A stretch of DNA of 64,000 nt from Bacteroidota bacterium (GTDB lineage: Bacteria > Bacteroidota > Bacteroidia > Chitinophagales > Chitinophagaceae), in assembly GCA_018268055.1 (NCBI GenBank), contig JAFDXF010000057.1:1-64000 (forward strand), in the 5' to 3' direction. Positions 43,886-53,107 of this stretch are shown here, piece after piece. The notes beneath the pieces were generated by a model that did not search any database, was not told the origin of the DNA, and saw only the letters and a list, made by a program, of their open reading frames with translations. The translations under genes were made by a program, and so were the position numbers. Within the stretch, counting starts at the first letter, position 1. The number at the start of each line of letters is the position of its first letter.

Positions 43886-44818
43886 TTATTTTATTTGTTT
43901 TCGCTTTATTCTGATTGTCGCATTTTTTTCTAAAGTACTTGAAAGCCCAATCTCATATTTTTTCTTTCCATCTTCAATAATCATAAGTGCCGTGTTAGGC
44001 GGTATCAATCCAAGGTTTTCTGCGAACATGGAAATTTCATTGATGTCTGTCGTCTTATCCAGCGGGAGTTTTATTCTGATGGATTTGTGTGTTAATTTCT
44101 GATTGGATAGAATTAATTTGTTATTAAAGAAGATAGAAATAATATCACCGTCTATTTCACCGTTGTCATAAATGCTTGCTGTTAATGTATCGGACTCTAC
44201 TTCTATTTCTTGAGCAACAACATTCTCTCTTTTGGTATATTCATTTTCTGTTGGAATATTTTTAATCTTATTGGGTGGTGGAGTAACATTTAGGGCAACA
44301 AGTGTGTCATCCGGAGTAGGCTTCCATACCTGATAGTTCTCCTTATATTCACTGATGGCTTTGAATACAGAATCTAATTGACTGACTTCGGCATTTTTTT
44401 TAAAATTAAATCCTACTTCGAGGCAAGTGTTTTTATATTCCGGCAAACTAAAAAATGAACCGATAAGATTTGATTCGGCTTGTGACACTCTGAGTGTTGC
44501 CAATAAATTCATAATGCAATCAATCTGAAAATATGAATCTGATGCAAAATAAGTAAGTGGAATATTGTATAAGCTCAACCTTCTGTTTCCGGCATCATAA
44601 TCTCCTTTTACTTCAAAGCTGCGATAGGTATTTTTAAAAAAATAATTGATGACTCCTTTTACATAGTTTTTCTCAGGTTGCAGGATTAGTTCAACCAGAT
44701 AATTATTTGTTGAAGAGGATGTTTTTACATTCGCCGTTCCATACCAATAGCCAAATACTGATTGAGCCGATGTATTGATGCAAAAAAATAATGAAATTAC
44801 AATAGTCAGTTTTTTCAT
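43886..44818 (-). CDS. Exported protein, unknown
   Basis: A 310-residue protein with a signal peptide (about 1-18, ending TSAQS). The N-terminal half (20-150) is beta-rich with FGYWYGTANVKTSSSTNNYLVELIL; the C-terminal half has SIYDNGEIDGDIISIFFNN and SMFAENLGLIPPNTALMIIEDG, a stretch I recall from Bacteroidota extracytoplasmic proteins of unknown role. It follows smpB at 58 nt on the same strand and may be co-transcribed. Confidence 0.7.
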   Translation of the reverse strand: MKKLTIVISLFFCINTSAQSVFGYWYGTANVKTSSSTNNYLVELILQPEKNYVKGVINYFFKNTYRSFEVKGDYDAGNRRLSLYNIPLTYFASDSYFQIDCIMNLLATLRVSQAESNLIGSFFSLPEYKNTCLEVGFNFKKNAEVSQLDSVFKAISEYKENYQVWKPTPDDTLVALNVTPPPNKIKNIPTENEYTKRENVVAQEIEVESDTLTASIYDNGEIDGDIISIFFNNKLILSNQKLTHKSIRIKLPLDKTTDINEISMFAENLGLIPPNTALMIIEDGKKKYEIGLSSTLEKNATIRIKRKQIK

Positions 44819-44876
44819 AGATAACGGAAGGTCACGAAAATTATACCAAAGATAACGACAAGTTATACACAGTATG

Positions 44877-45314
44877 TTATTTTAGATAGCGCTTCATTTC
44901 TCGTTCTACATCTTTTTTGCGAATACTTTCTCTTTTGTCGTGTGCTTTCTTCCCTTTAGCCAAACCAAGTTCAATTTTTGCCAATCCTTTTTCATTAAAA
45001 AAAATACGAAGAGGAATAAGTGTATAACCTTTTTCTTTTAGCTTGGCTTCAATTTTCTTAATTTCTCTTTTTTGCAATAAAAGCTTTCGGTCTCTTAGTG
45101 GCTCATGATTGTTAACTGTTCCGTGCGAATACTCTGCAATATGAAATGATTTTAACCAAACTTCGTTTTTATGTATCAGGCAATAGCTGTCGTTGAAACT
45201 GGCTTTTCCCTCTCTCAACGATTTTACTTCAGTTCCGAGCAACACCATACCTGCTTCATAGCGTGCATCTATGAAATACTCAAAACTTGCTTGTCTGTTT
45301 TTAAGTTCAGCCAT
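44877..45314 (-). CDS. smpB: SsrA-binding protein SmpB
   Basis: A 145-residue RNA-binding protein that brings tmRNA to stalled ribosomes. Family features are ARYEAGMVLLGTEVKSLREGKASFNDSY, EYSHGTVNNHEPLRDRKLLL and the basic tail KGKKAHDKRESIRKKDVEREM. Length is normal. A TAAATTTG box on the minus strand (45362 to 45355) lies 40 nt upstream, overlapping a 12-bp palindrome TTGCTGCAGCAA (45341-45352) in the leader. Confidence 0.96.
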   Translation of the reverse strand: MAELKNRQASFEYFIDARYEAGMVLLGTEVKSLREGKASFNDSYCLIHKNEVWLKSFHIAEYSHGTVNNHEPLRDRKLLLQKREIKKIEAKLKEKGYTLIPLRIFFNEKGLAKIELGLAKGKKAHDKRESIRKKDVEREMKRYLK

Positions 45315-45390
45315 AAGAAATAAAAATATAGATGCTGCCGTTGCTGCAGCAATGCAAATTTACTTGATACTTTTTTGGGATTGATTGAAA

Positions 45391-46305
45391 TTAGTTGCTA
45401 AATAGTTTTAGCACAGTCGCAATTTTTTCTTTCAATTCTTTTCTAGGTACGATGAAGTCCAAAAAACCATGTTCCAAAATAAATTCACTGCGTTGAAAAC
45501 CGGGTGGTAAGTCTTTTTTAATTGTTTCTTTTATAACACGAGGTCCTGCAAAGCCGATGAGTGCCCCGGGTTCTGCAATATTCAAGTCGCCCAGCATACC
45601 AAAGGAGGCGGAGATACCGCCAAATGTCGGGTCGGTGAGTAAAGAAATGTAAGGGAGTTTTGCATCGCTGAGTTGGGACAGTTTGCCGCTCGTTTTGGCC
45701 AATTGCATTAATGAAAATGCACTTTCCATCATACGAGCACCACCGCTTTTGCTGATGACCATATAAGGCATTTTATGCTCCAAACAATAATCTACTGCTC
45801 TTGAAAATTTTTCGCCCATTACACTACCTAATGATCCTCCGATAAATTCAAAATCCATACAAGCAATCACAATATTGTTTCCACCTACTTTGCCTACTGC
45901 TACTCGCATTGAATCGTGTAAATCGGTTTTGCTCCAAATCTCCTCTAATCTTTTTTTGTAAGGTTTTAAATCTGTAAAGCCGAGAAAATCTTTACTGCGT
46001 ATATTGGCAAATAGTTCGGTGTATTCACCATTGTCAAACAAAATATCGTAATAGTCAGAACTACCAATTCTATGGTGATAACCACACTTGGGACATACAA
46101 AAAGATTTTCAGCCAATTCATTTACCGTACAAATATGATTACACTCAGGGCATTTTACCCATAAGCCTTCAGGTGTTTCTTTTTTCTCAGAAGTCTTTGT
46201 GTTTATATTTTTTTTGATACGTCTGAACCAACTTGTTCTGGTCTCTTCGCTTTTACCTTCATCTCCGGTCAGATTGATATCAAAGTCTTCAATTTGCTTT
46301 GCCAT
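45391..46305 (-). CDS. accD: Acetyl-CoA carboxylase carboxyltransferase subunit beta
   Basis: A 304-residue subunit of acetyl-CoA carboxylase, first step of fatty acid synthesis. The N-terminal zinc ribbon has C52, C55, C71 and C74 (CPECNH and CPKCGY), followed by the crotonase-like fold with SKSGGARMMESAFSLMQ and GDLNIAEPGALIGFAGPRVI. Length is normal. accA is not in the window. It sits between mqnE and smpB on the same strand. Confidence 0.96.
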   Translation of the reverse strand: MAKQIEDFDINLTGDEGKSEETRTSWFRRIKKNINTKTSEKKETPEGLWVKCPECNHICTVNELAENLFVCPKCGYHHRIGSSDYYDILFDNGEYTELFANIRSKDFLGFTDLKPYKKRLEEIWSKTDLHDSMRVAVGKVGGNNIVIACMDFEFIGGSLGSVMGEKFSRAVDYCLEHKMPYMVISKSGGARMMESAFSLMQLAKTSGKLSQLSDAKLPYISLLTDPTFGGISASFGMLGDLNIAEPGALIGFAGPRVIKETIKKDLPPGFQRSEFILEHGFLDFIVPRKELKEKIATVLKLFSN

Positions 46306-46377
46306 ATAGGTCTGTTGTATTACAAATATATGAATTGAGTAGAAAGTGAGAATATTTAAACAAAAAAGGGTTTGTTT

Positions 46378-47523
46378 TTATTGTAACACTGCTTGATTGG
46401 CATCTATTTCATTGCTTTGATAGTTTTTAATTTCATTGTATAGTGTATCACGTTCAATAGGTGTTCTCCTGGCCTGTTTAATTAGCGTTACTAACTCTTC
46501 AGTGGTCATGGTGGGGCTTTGTTCTTCGGCGCCGGCCATACTGTAGATTTTTGTACTATCGTCAATAGTGCCATCCATATCATCCACACCAAATGCAAGT
46601 GATAATTGTGCATTTTCTCTCCCCAACATTGGCCAGTAAGCTTTCAGATGCGGGAAATTGTCTAAATAAATTCTGGCAATGGCATACATTCTCATGTCTT
46701 CAATATGTGTACTCTCGGGTACATTGCTCATATCATTATTACCATTTCTAAACTTGAGTGGAATAAAAGTATTAAAGCCTTTGGTACGATCTTGTAGCTC
46801 TCTTAATCTGCGCATGTGGTCTATACGATGCTCATATTTTTCAATGTGGCCAAAGAGCATTGTTGCGTTTGAATGAATGCCGAGTTGATGAGCCGTTTCA
46901 TGTATTAAGAGCCATCCATCAGCATTTACTTTATCTGCACAAATTTTTTCTCTTATCTCTGGATGAAATATTTCTGCGCCACCACCCGGAATAGAACCAA
47001 GGCCGGCAGCAATAAGAAATTTTAATCCTTCTTCTACACTCACTTTTGCTTTGCGAAACATATAGTCGTATTCAACAGCGGTAAATGCTTTGATGTGTAA
47101 GTCAGGGCGATGCTCTTTTATTGCTTTCAGTAAATCAGCAAAGAATTGTAAATCCATTTTAGGATGCACACCACCTACAATATGCACTTCGGTAATTGGT
47201 TTTCCATCGTAATGTTTTACCAGATGCATCATTTGGTCTATGCTGAGCTCCCAGCCTTCATCACGGTGAGCATAAAGACGACTGTATGAGCAAAAATTAC
47301 AACTGAATACACACACATTGGTTGGCTCAATATGAAAATTGCGGTTGAAATAAACCTTATCGCCTTGCAATTTCTCTTTTATATAATTGGCTAAACTACC
47401 CACAAAACCCAAACTGCCCTTTTCAAATAAAAGCAAACAATCATCGTCAGAGATGCGTTGACCTGTTTGGACTTTATCTGCAATGTTTTTCAATTCCGGT
47501 GCAAGTCCTGAAACGTTAATCAT
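46378..47523 (-). CDS. mqnE: Aminofutalosine synthase MqnE
   Basis: A 381-residue radical SAM enzyme of the futalosine route to menaquinone. The 4Fe-4S site is C71, C75 and C78 in CVFSCNFCSY (CxxxCxxC), with EVHIVGGVHP, GGGAEIFHPEIR and the C-terminal SMAGAEEQSPTMTTEEL that distinguishes MqnE from MqnC. Together with related genes elsewhere it would supply the respiratory quinone. No other mqn gene is in the window. Confidence 0.93.
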   Translation of the reverse strand: MINVSGLAPELKNIADKVQTGQRISDDDCLLLFEKGSLGFVGSLANYIKEKLQGDKVYFNRNFHIEPTNVCVFSCNFCSYSRLYAHRDEGWELSIDQMMHLVKHYDGKPITEVHIVGGVHPKMDLQFFADLLKAIKEHRPDLHIKAFTAVEYDYMFRKAKVSVEEGLKFLIAAGLGSIPGGGAEIFHPEIREKICADKVNADGWLLIHETAHQLGIHSNATMLFGHIEKYEHRIDHMRRLRELQDRTKGFNTFIPLKFRNGNNDMSNVPESTHIEDMRMYAIARIYLDNFPHLKAYWPMLGRENAQLSLAFGVDDMDGTIDDSTKIYSMAGAEEQSPTMTTEELVTLIKQARRTPIERDTLYNEIKNYQSNEIDANQAVLQ

Positions 47524-47629
47524 AAATGGCTTATTAAGATATTCCGCAAAATTACGATGTATAAAATTTAATCTTATCTAAAAGTGGAATAACTAAAAAT
47601 CTTATCTTTCAATCTTAAAAAACCGATAT

Positions 47630-48889
47630 ATGAATATTAAGACTCGGCTTACAGTACTTAGTTTCTTCCAATTCTTTGTTTGGGGAGCATGGTTGATAAC
47701 AATTGCCACTTACTTTTTCACTAACAACATGGGAACAGGTGCACAGTTTGGTGCTATATTCTCTACAATGGCTATCTCTTCATTGATTATGCCGGCACTT
47801 ACAGGTATCATAGCCGACAAATGGATGAATGCAGAACGTCTTTATGGCTTATTACATATTTTATATGGTGCTGTTTTGCTATACGTTCCAAGTGTGAAAG
47901 ATGCAGATACACTTTATTATGTGATACTTGTTGCCATGATTTTTTATATGCCTACCATCTCGCTTTCTAATTCAATCTCCTATACTATTTTAAAAAGAGA
48001 AAACTATGACGTAGTAAAGGACTTTCCACCTATAAGAGTTTGGGGTACTATTGGCTTTATAGTAGCTATGTGGGTTACTAATCTTTCAGAAAGTAAAGCT
48101 AATACCAATCAGTTTTTAATAGGAGGAATAGCGGCCATTCTGCTTGGCTTGTATTCTTTTTCACTTCCTAAATGTCCTCCGCAACGTTCTATTTCTAAGG
48201 ATGCTTCAATTATTGAGCAATTGGGTTTGAATGCATTTAAATTATTTGCAAAATATAAAATGGCCTTGTTCTTCATATTTTCTATGTTCTTGGGTGCTGC
48301 ATTACAATTGACCAATATGTATGGTGATACTTTTTTGAATGATTTTAAAGACATCCCTGCTTATGGCCCGGATTCTTTTGTAGTAAAATATTCTACGATT
48401 ATTATGTCCATTTCTCAGATTTCAGAAACAGTATTCATTCTTACAATACCCTTCTTTTTAAAACGGTTTGGGATTAAAAATGTAATGCTGTTTTCAATGA
48501 TTGCATGGGTACTTCGTTTTGGTTTATTTGCTTATGGCAACCCTTCAGATGGACTTTGGATGATTATTCTTTCTTGCATCGTATATGGAATGGCATTTGA
48601 TTTCTTCAATATCTCCGGATCATTATTTGTAGAAACTTCTACCAGTCCTACGATACGCTCCAGTGCACAAGGCTTGTTTATGATGATGACAAATGGAGTA
48701 GGTGCATTTATGGGTAGTTTGGGTAGCGGTTATCTTATTGATAAATTCTTTACGCTTGAAGGCGGTGCAAAAGACTGGCATCATATATGGCTTGCCTTTG
48801 CAGGATATGCATTGGTTATAGCGGTTTTATTTGCTGTTCTATTCAAACATAAGCATGACCCGAATGCGAAGTTGGAAGTAGTGCATTAA
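47630..48889 (+). CDS. MFS nucleoside permease (NupG/XapB-like)
   Basis: A 419-residue MFS transporter with twelve predicted helices. The opening NIKTRLTVLSFFQFFVWGAWLITIATYF and GIIADKWMNAERLY are typical of the nucleoside:H+ symporter family, and ALQLTNMYGDTFLNDF and DFFNISGSLFVETS in the second half fit it as well. Substrate is probably a nucleoside but is inferred. It is divergent from mqnE and ends before a terminator shared with trxA. Confidence 0.85.
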   Translation: MNIKTRLTVLSFFQFFVWGAWLITIATYFFTNNMGTGAQFGAIFSTMAISSLIMPALTGIIADKWMNAERLYGLLHILYGAVLLYVPSVKDADTLYYVILVAMIFYMPTISLSNSISYTILKRENYDVVKDFPPIRVWGTIGFIVAMWVTNLSESKANTNQFLIGGIAAILLGLYSFSLPKCPPQRSISKDASIIEQLGLNAFKLFAKYKMALFFIFSMFLGAALQLTNMYGDTFLNDFKDIPAYGPDSFVVKYSTIIMSISQISETVFILTIPFFLKRFGIKNVMLFSMIAWVLRFGLFAYGNPSDGLWMIILSCIVYGMAFDFFNISGSLFVETSTSPTIRSSAQGLFMMMTNGVGAFMGSLGSGYLIDKFFTLEGGAKDWHHIWLAFAGYALVIAVLFAVLFKHKHDPNAKLEVVH

Positions 48890-48918
48890 TTTTGTTTTTT
48901 GTGATTTCAATATAATAT

Positions 48919-48953
48919 AAAACCCAGCTATTTAGCAGGGTTTTATTTTTTGT
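48919..48953. terminator. Terminator between nupG-like gene and trxA
   Basis: AAAACCC (48919-48925) with GGGTTTT (48938-48944) and, inside, GCTA/TAGC (48927-48930 with 48933-48936) form a long near-perfect hairpin. T-rich sequence follows on the plus strand; on the minus strand the tail is less T-rich, so it acts mainly for the permease. Confidence 0.8.
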
Positions 48954-48964
48954 ACACAAAAAAA

Positions 48965-49282
48965 TTATTTATGTGTTTCAATCTTTTTTACAAAATTTCC
49001 TTTTGGTTGCGCACCAATTAATTTGTCAACTACTTTGCCCTCTTTGATAAAAAGAATAGCAGGTATAGATGTGATACCGTAATTCATAGAAACTTCAGGG
49101 TTATTGTCCACGTTCAGTTTTCCTACGTTTACTTTTCCATCATATTCCTTACTCAGTTCTTCAATAACGGGGCCGATTGCACGACAAGGGCCACACCATT
49201 CTGCCCAAAAGTCAACGATTGTTAACTTATCTGATTCCAAAACATCTTTTTGGAAGTTTGCGTCTGTAAATTCTTTTGCCAT
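48965..49282 (-). CDS. trxA: Thioredoxin
   Basis: A 105-residue thioredoxin with the active site WAEWCGPC (C30 and C33) and cis-Pro in GITSIPAILF. Length is normal and there is no signal, so it is cytosolic. It follows dnaE on the same strand after 138 nt, with its own -7 element TAAATTTG (49323 to 49316, minus strand) and a rare GGAGA Shine-Dalgarno-like site 8-12 nt before the ATG. Confidence 0.97.
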   Translation of the reverse strand: MAKEFTDANFQKDVLESDKLTIVDFWAEWCGPCRAIGPVIEELSKEYDGKVNVGKLNVDNNPEVSMNYGITSIPAILFIKEGKVVDKLIGAQPKGNFVKKIETHK

Positions 49283-49315
49283 TTTATTTTCTCCTTTGTT
49301 TTTTTAATTGGACTG

Positions 49316-49323
49316 CAAATTTA
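49316..49323 (-). promoter_or_regulatory. -7 element (TAAATTTG) of trxA
   Basis: TAAATTTG on the minus strand lies 33 nt before the trxA start; the leader then contains GGAGA, unusual for this phylum. Confidence 0.5.
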
Positions 49324-49420
49324 CTTCCGCTTTATTAATAATGCAGTCTTGTCGTATAATTGTGTAAAACTTGTCATTTTATAGAGATGTCGCTCAATTA
49401 AATCTGAAAAAAAGTCTGTT

Positions 49421-52400
49421 TTATGCAGTGTTTACCTGAATTTCAAAATCAGGACTGTTTTCTAAAAATTGGATCATCTCTTCATTCAGTTCAAAACCCC
49501 AATTCAGTGTTATCAGACTTATTTTAACTTTATTTCTTGGATCATTCAATATAAACTTCAAGCTGGTTTTTCCCGGATATTTTTTAATATTCTGTTCAAT
49601 AAATACAATCATTTTACTGCTGATATCTTTCGGATGTACTTGAATAATAATTTGTTTTGTCAGTGCCCGTTTCATTGTTTCTGCTAATACTACCGAGGTA
49701 ATTTTAAACTCAAATTCATCTTTATTAAATCGCTGTTTAAAGTATCCATAAATCAAAACAGAAGCACCTTGTACAAGCATTGGGGCAAGACGCATATAGT
49801 CTTCACTGAAAAGCATAAAACTGGTTTTCCCGGAATAGTCTTCGACAAAAAAGTTGCCATATTTATTACCATTCTTTGCGATTCTGTGTTGTGCTTCCGT
49901 AACTAAACCTACAATACGAAATTGTCTTCCGGTATTTGATTGTGTTTTTATCGTGTTTTTGAAGTCATTTAATTCAGCAATTGAAGTAATGCCATAATGT
50001 TTCATTTCAAAACTATAATGATCGAGTGGATGGCCACTCAAAAACATACCGGTTACTTCTTTTTCATAATCCAATTGAATCACTAATGGCCAAGGTGTGA
50101 CATCCGGAATTCGTGGTGGTTGAATCTCCATTACAGAAGGCAAATCACCAAATAAGGTATTAGTAGTGGTGGCAGCTTGTGATGATATTGTTTGTCCGTA
50201 TTTAATAATTTTCTCTAAGCCATTGGTATTGTCGCCTTCCGGAGTATGAAAGTATTGTGCTCTATGAAAATCAGTAAAGCAATCAAAGGCGCCAGCATAA
50301 GCAAGGCTTTCTAAAGTTTTTTTATTAACAGCACGCTGATTATTTCTTTTGATGAAATCAAATACATCTTTATAAGCACCATACTTTTGCTTTTCGGCAA
50401 TGATACATTCAACTGCTGCTTCACCTACACCTTTTAAGCCGCCAAGTCCAAAGCGAATCTCGCCTTTATTATTTACAGCAAACCCTTTTAATGATTCATT
50501 AATGTCAGGGCCTAAAACTTTTATTCCCATTCGCTTACATTCCTCCATAAAGAAAGTAATCTTTTCAATATTGCCGGCATTATTCAAAACTGCTGCCATA
50601 TATTCTGCGGGAAAATGTGCTTTCAAATAAGCAGTTTGATAAGCAACGTAGGCATAACAAGTAGAGTGTGATTTGTTAAATGCATATTGCGCAAATGCTT
50701 CCCAATCTGTCCATACTTTTTCCAATTTATCAACAGGGTGGCTGTTTGCTTTTGCGCCGGTCATGAATTTTTCTTTCATTTTGTCCAGCACTTCTTTTTG
50801 CTTTTTCCCCATTGCTTTACGAAGTACATCTGCGTCTCCTTTGCTAAAGCCTGCAAGTTTTTGGGCAAGCAACATCACCTGCTCTTGATATACTGTAATG
50901 CCATAAGTCTCTTCTAAGTATTCCTGCATTTCAATTAAATCGTATTCAATTTCTTCACGCCCATGTTTTCTTTCTATGAAGTTTGGAATGTAGGCAATAG
51001 GGCCGGGACGATACAAGGCATTCATCGCAATCAAGTCTCCAAATTTATCCGGCTTTAAATCTCGTAAATATTTTTGCATACCCGGACTTTCAAACTGAAA
51101 TGTACCGATAGTAGCACCATGTTGGTATAAGTCAAATGTTTTTGCATCATCTAACGGAATGTTGTCTAAATCTATTTCAACATGATGATTCAGTTTGATA
51201 AGTACTAATGCATTTTTAAGAATGGTAAGCGTTTTTAAACCTAAGAAGTCCATTTTAATCACACCGGCATTTTCAATGCTGTTTCCTTCTATCTGTGTTA
51301 CCCACAATGGAGAATCTTTTGCAACAGCTACAGGTATTAACTCTGTTAAGTCTTTGGGTGCGATGATGATTCCTGCAGCATGAATACCGGTGTTTCTTAC
51401 AGAACCTTCTAATCGTTCTGCCTCATGCAATACTTTTCCGGCTAAAGTTTCGGTTTGGTTATAAATCTCTCTTATTTTTTTTACATTCTCTAAGTCATCG
51501 TTTACTAAGCCATCTTTTTCTTCCAATGAATTTTCGCCATCTTTTGTTTTCAAGGGTGCGTGTAGTACTCGCTTCAATTCAATTCCGGGTTTTTCAGGAA
51601 TCAGTTTAGCTAATGCATTAGAATCGGGGAGTGGTAAGTCCATAACCCTTGCTACATCTTTGATACTCATCTTAGCAGCCATTGTGCCATAAGTAATGAT
51701 TTGTGCTACTTGATTCTTGCCATATTTTTCAACTACGTAGTCAATCACTTTTTGTCTTCCCTCATCATCAAAATCCGTATCTATATCGGGCATTGATTTT
51801 CTATCCGGATTTAAGAAACGTTCAAAAAGTAAGTTGTATTTTATGGGGTCAATATTGGTAATGCCAATGCAATAGGCAACTACTGATCCGGCAGCCGAAC
51901 CTCTACCAGGACCAATGAAAACTCCTTTTTCTCTTCCGGCTTTGATGAAATCACTAACGATTAAGAAATAACCGGCAAAACCCATTGTTTTGATAGTAAA
52001 CAGTTCAAAGTTTATTCTTTCTTCAATCTCTTTGGTTACCTCCGAATAACGTTGATATGCGCCGGCATAAGTAATATGTTTCAGGTATTCCCATTGATTG
52101 AGCGATTCAGGAGTGATAATGTTTTTGCCAATCGTTTCTTCTTTACTGTGTATCTGATATTTTTTTTCAATCGGGAAGTTGGGTAATAAAATATCTCTGG
52201 TCAAGTTTAGTAAATCAACTTTATCTACTATTTCATTGGTATTGTCAATAGCTTCCGGTAAATCATGAAATACTTTGGACATTTCATCAGTTGTTTTAAA
52301 ATAAAACTGATCATTGGGAAATGCAAAGCGTTTGTCTTTTACATGCACGTCGTCATCCGTAAACTCACGTAGGGCAGGAGTGTTCACTTTCTCTCCGGTA

Positions 52401-53101
52401 TTGATACAAAGTAAAATGTCATGTGCATTAAAATCGTCTTGCTCTACATAATGTGAATCATTGCTGGCAATAATTTTTACGTTGTATTTTTTTGCAAACT
52501 TTATCAATATCTCATTTACCTGATCCTGCTCCTTCATTCCATGGCGCTGCAGTTCTACATAATAATCATCTTGAAAAATATTCAACCACCATTTGAATTC
52601 ATTTTCTCCTTCTTCTTCCCCTTTTTTCAAAATTGTTTGAGGTACCATTGCACCCAAACAACAAGTAGTCGCAATCAAACCTTTATGATATCGCTGAATC
52701 AATTCTTTATCTATACGCGGATATTTGCTGTACATACCTTCTATAAATCCCAGCGAAGTCAGCTTGATAAGATTGCGATACCCTTCTTCATTTTTTGCCA
52801 ATAAAATTTGATGATGACGAGGATCTTTTTGCTCTTTGGTAAAAGTTTTTCTATGACGGTCGGTAGTGATATAAAACTCACAACCAACAATTGGTTTTAC
52901 TTTTACTTTACCCTGCTCATCTTTGTTTTTGTACGCTTCTGCTACAAATTCAAAAACGCCAAACATATTACCATGGTCGCTGATGGCCAATGCCGGCATT
53001 CCATCTTTCATGGCTTTCTTGTATAACCCCTTAATGGATGCAGCACCATCCAATAACGAATATTGTGTATGTACGTGTAGATGCGAAAATTTGTTGCTCA
53101 C
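49421..53101 (-). CDS. dnaE: DNA polymerase III subunit alpha
   Basis: A 1226-residue replicative polymerase of the DnaE1 type. The N-terminal PHP domain begins HLHVHTQYSLLDGAASIKGL; the palm has the catalytic aspartates in MPDIDTDFDDEGR; further on are ALYRPGPIAYIPNFIERKHG and the tau/clamp-binding region, then an OB-fold domain near residues 1040-1150. Length is typical of Bacteroidota. The gene starts 6 nt after a beta-propeller lipoprotein gene and precedes trxA. Confidence 0.97.
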   Translation of the reverse strand: MSNKFSHLHVHTQYSLLDGAASIKGLYKKAMKDGMPALAISDHGNMFGVFEFVAEAYKNKDEQGKVKVKPIVGCEFYITTDRHRKTFTKEQKDPRHHQILLAKNEEGYRNLIKLTSLGFIEGMYSKYPRIDKELIQRYHKGLIATTCCLGAMVPQTILKKGEEEGENEFKWWLNIFQDDYYVELQRHGMKEQDQVNEILIKFAKKYNVKIIASNDSHYVEQDDFNAHDILLCINTGEKVNTPALREFTDDDVHVKDKRFAFPNDQFYFKTTDEMSKVFHDLPEAIDNTNEIVDKVDLLNLTRDILLPNFPIEKKYQIHSKEETIGKNIITPESLNQWEYLKHITYAGAYQRYSEVTKEIEERINFELFTIKTMGFAGYFLIVSDFIKAGREKGVFIGPGRGSAAGSVVAYCIGITNIDPIKYNLLFERFLNPDRKSMPDIDTDFDDEGRQKVIDYVVEKYGKNQVAQIITYGTMAAKMSIKDVARVMDLPLPDSNALAKLIPEKPGIELKRVLHAPLKTKDGENSLEEKDGLVNDDLENVKKIREIYNQTETLAGKVLHEAERLEGSVRNTGIHAAGIIIAPKDLTELIPVAVAKDSPLWVTQIEGNSIENAGVIKMDFLGLKTLTILKNALVLIKLNHHVEIDLDNIPLDDAKTFDLYQHGATIGTFQFESPGMQKYLRDLKPDKFGDLIAMNALYRPGPIAYIPNFIERKHGREEIEYDLIEMQEYLEETYGITVYQEQVMLLAQKLAGFSKGDADVLRKAMGKKQKEVLDKMKEKFMTGAKANSHPVDKLEKVWTDWEAFAQYAFNKSHSTCYAYVAYQTAYLKAHFPAEYMAAVLNNAGNIEKITFFMEECKRMGIKVLGPDINESLKGFAVNNKGEIRFGLGGLKGVGEAAVECIIAEKQKYGAYKDVFDFIKRNNQRAVNKKTLESLAYAGAFDCFTDFHRAQYFHTPEGDNTNGLEKIIKYGQTISSQAATTTNTLFGDLPSVMEIQPPRIPDVTPWPLVIQLDYEKEVTGMFLSGHPLDHYSFEMKHYGITSIAELNDFKNTIKTQSNTGRQFRIVGLVTEAQHRIAKNGNKYGNFFVEDYSGKTSFMLFSEDYMRLAPMLVQGASVLIYGYFKQRFNKDEFEFKITSVVLAETMKRALTKQIIIQVHPKDISSKMIVFIEQNIKKYPGKTSLKFILNDPRNKVKISLITLNWGFELNEEMIQFLENSPDFEIQVNTA

Positions 53102-53107
53102 AAGTCC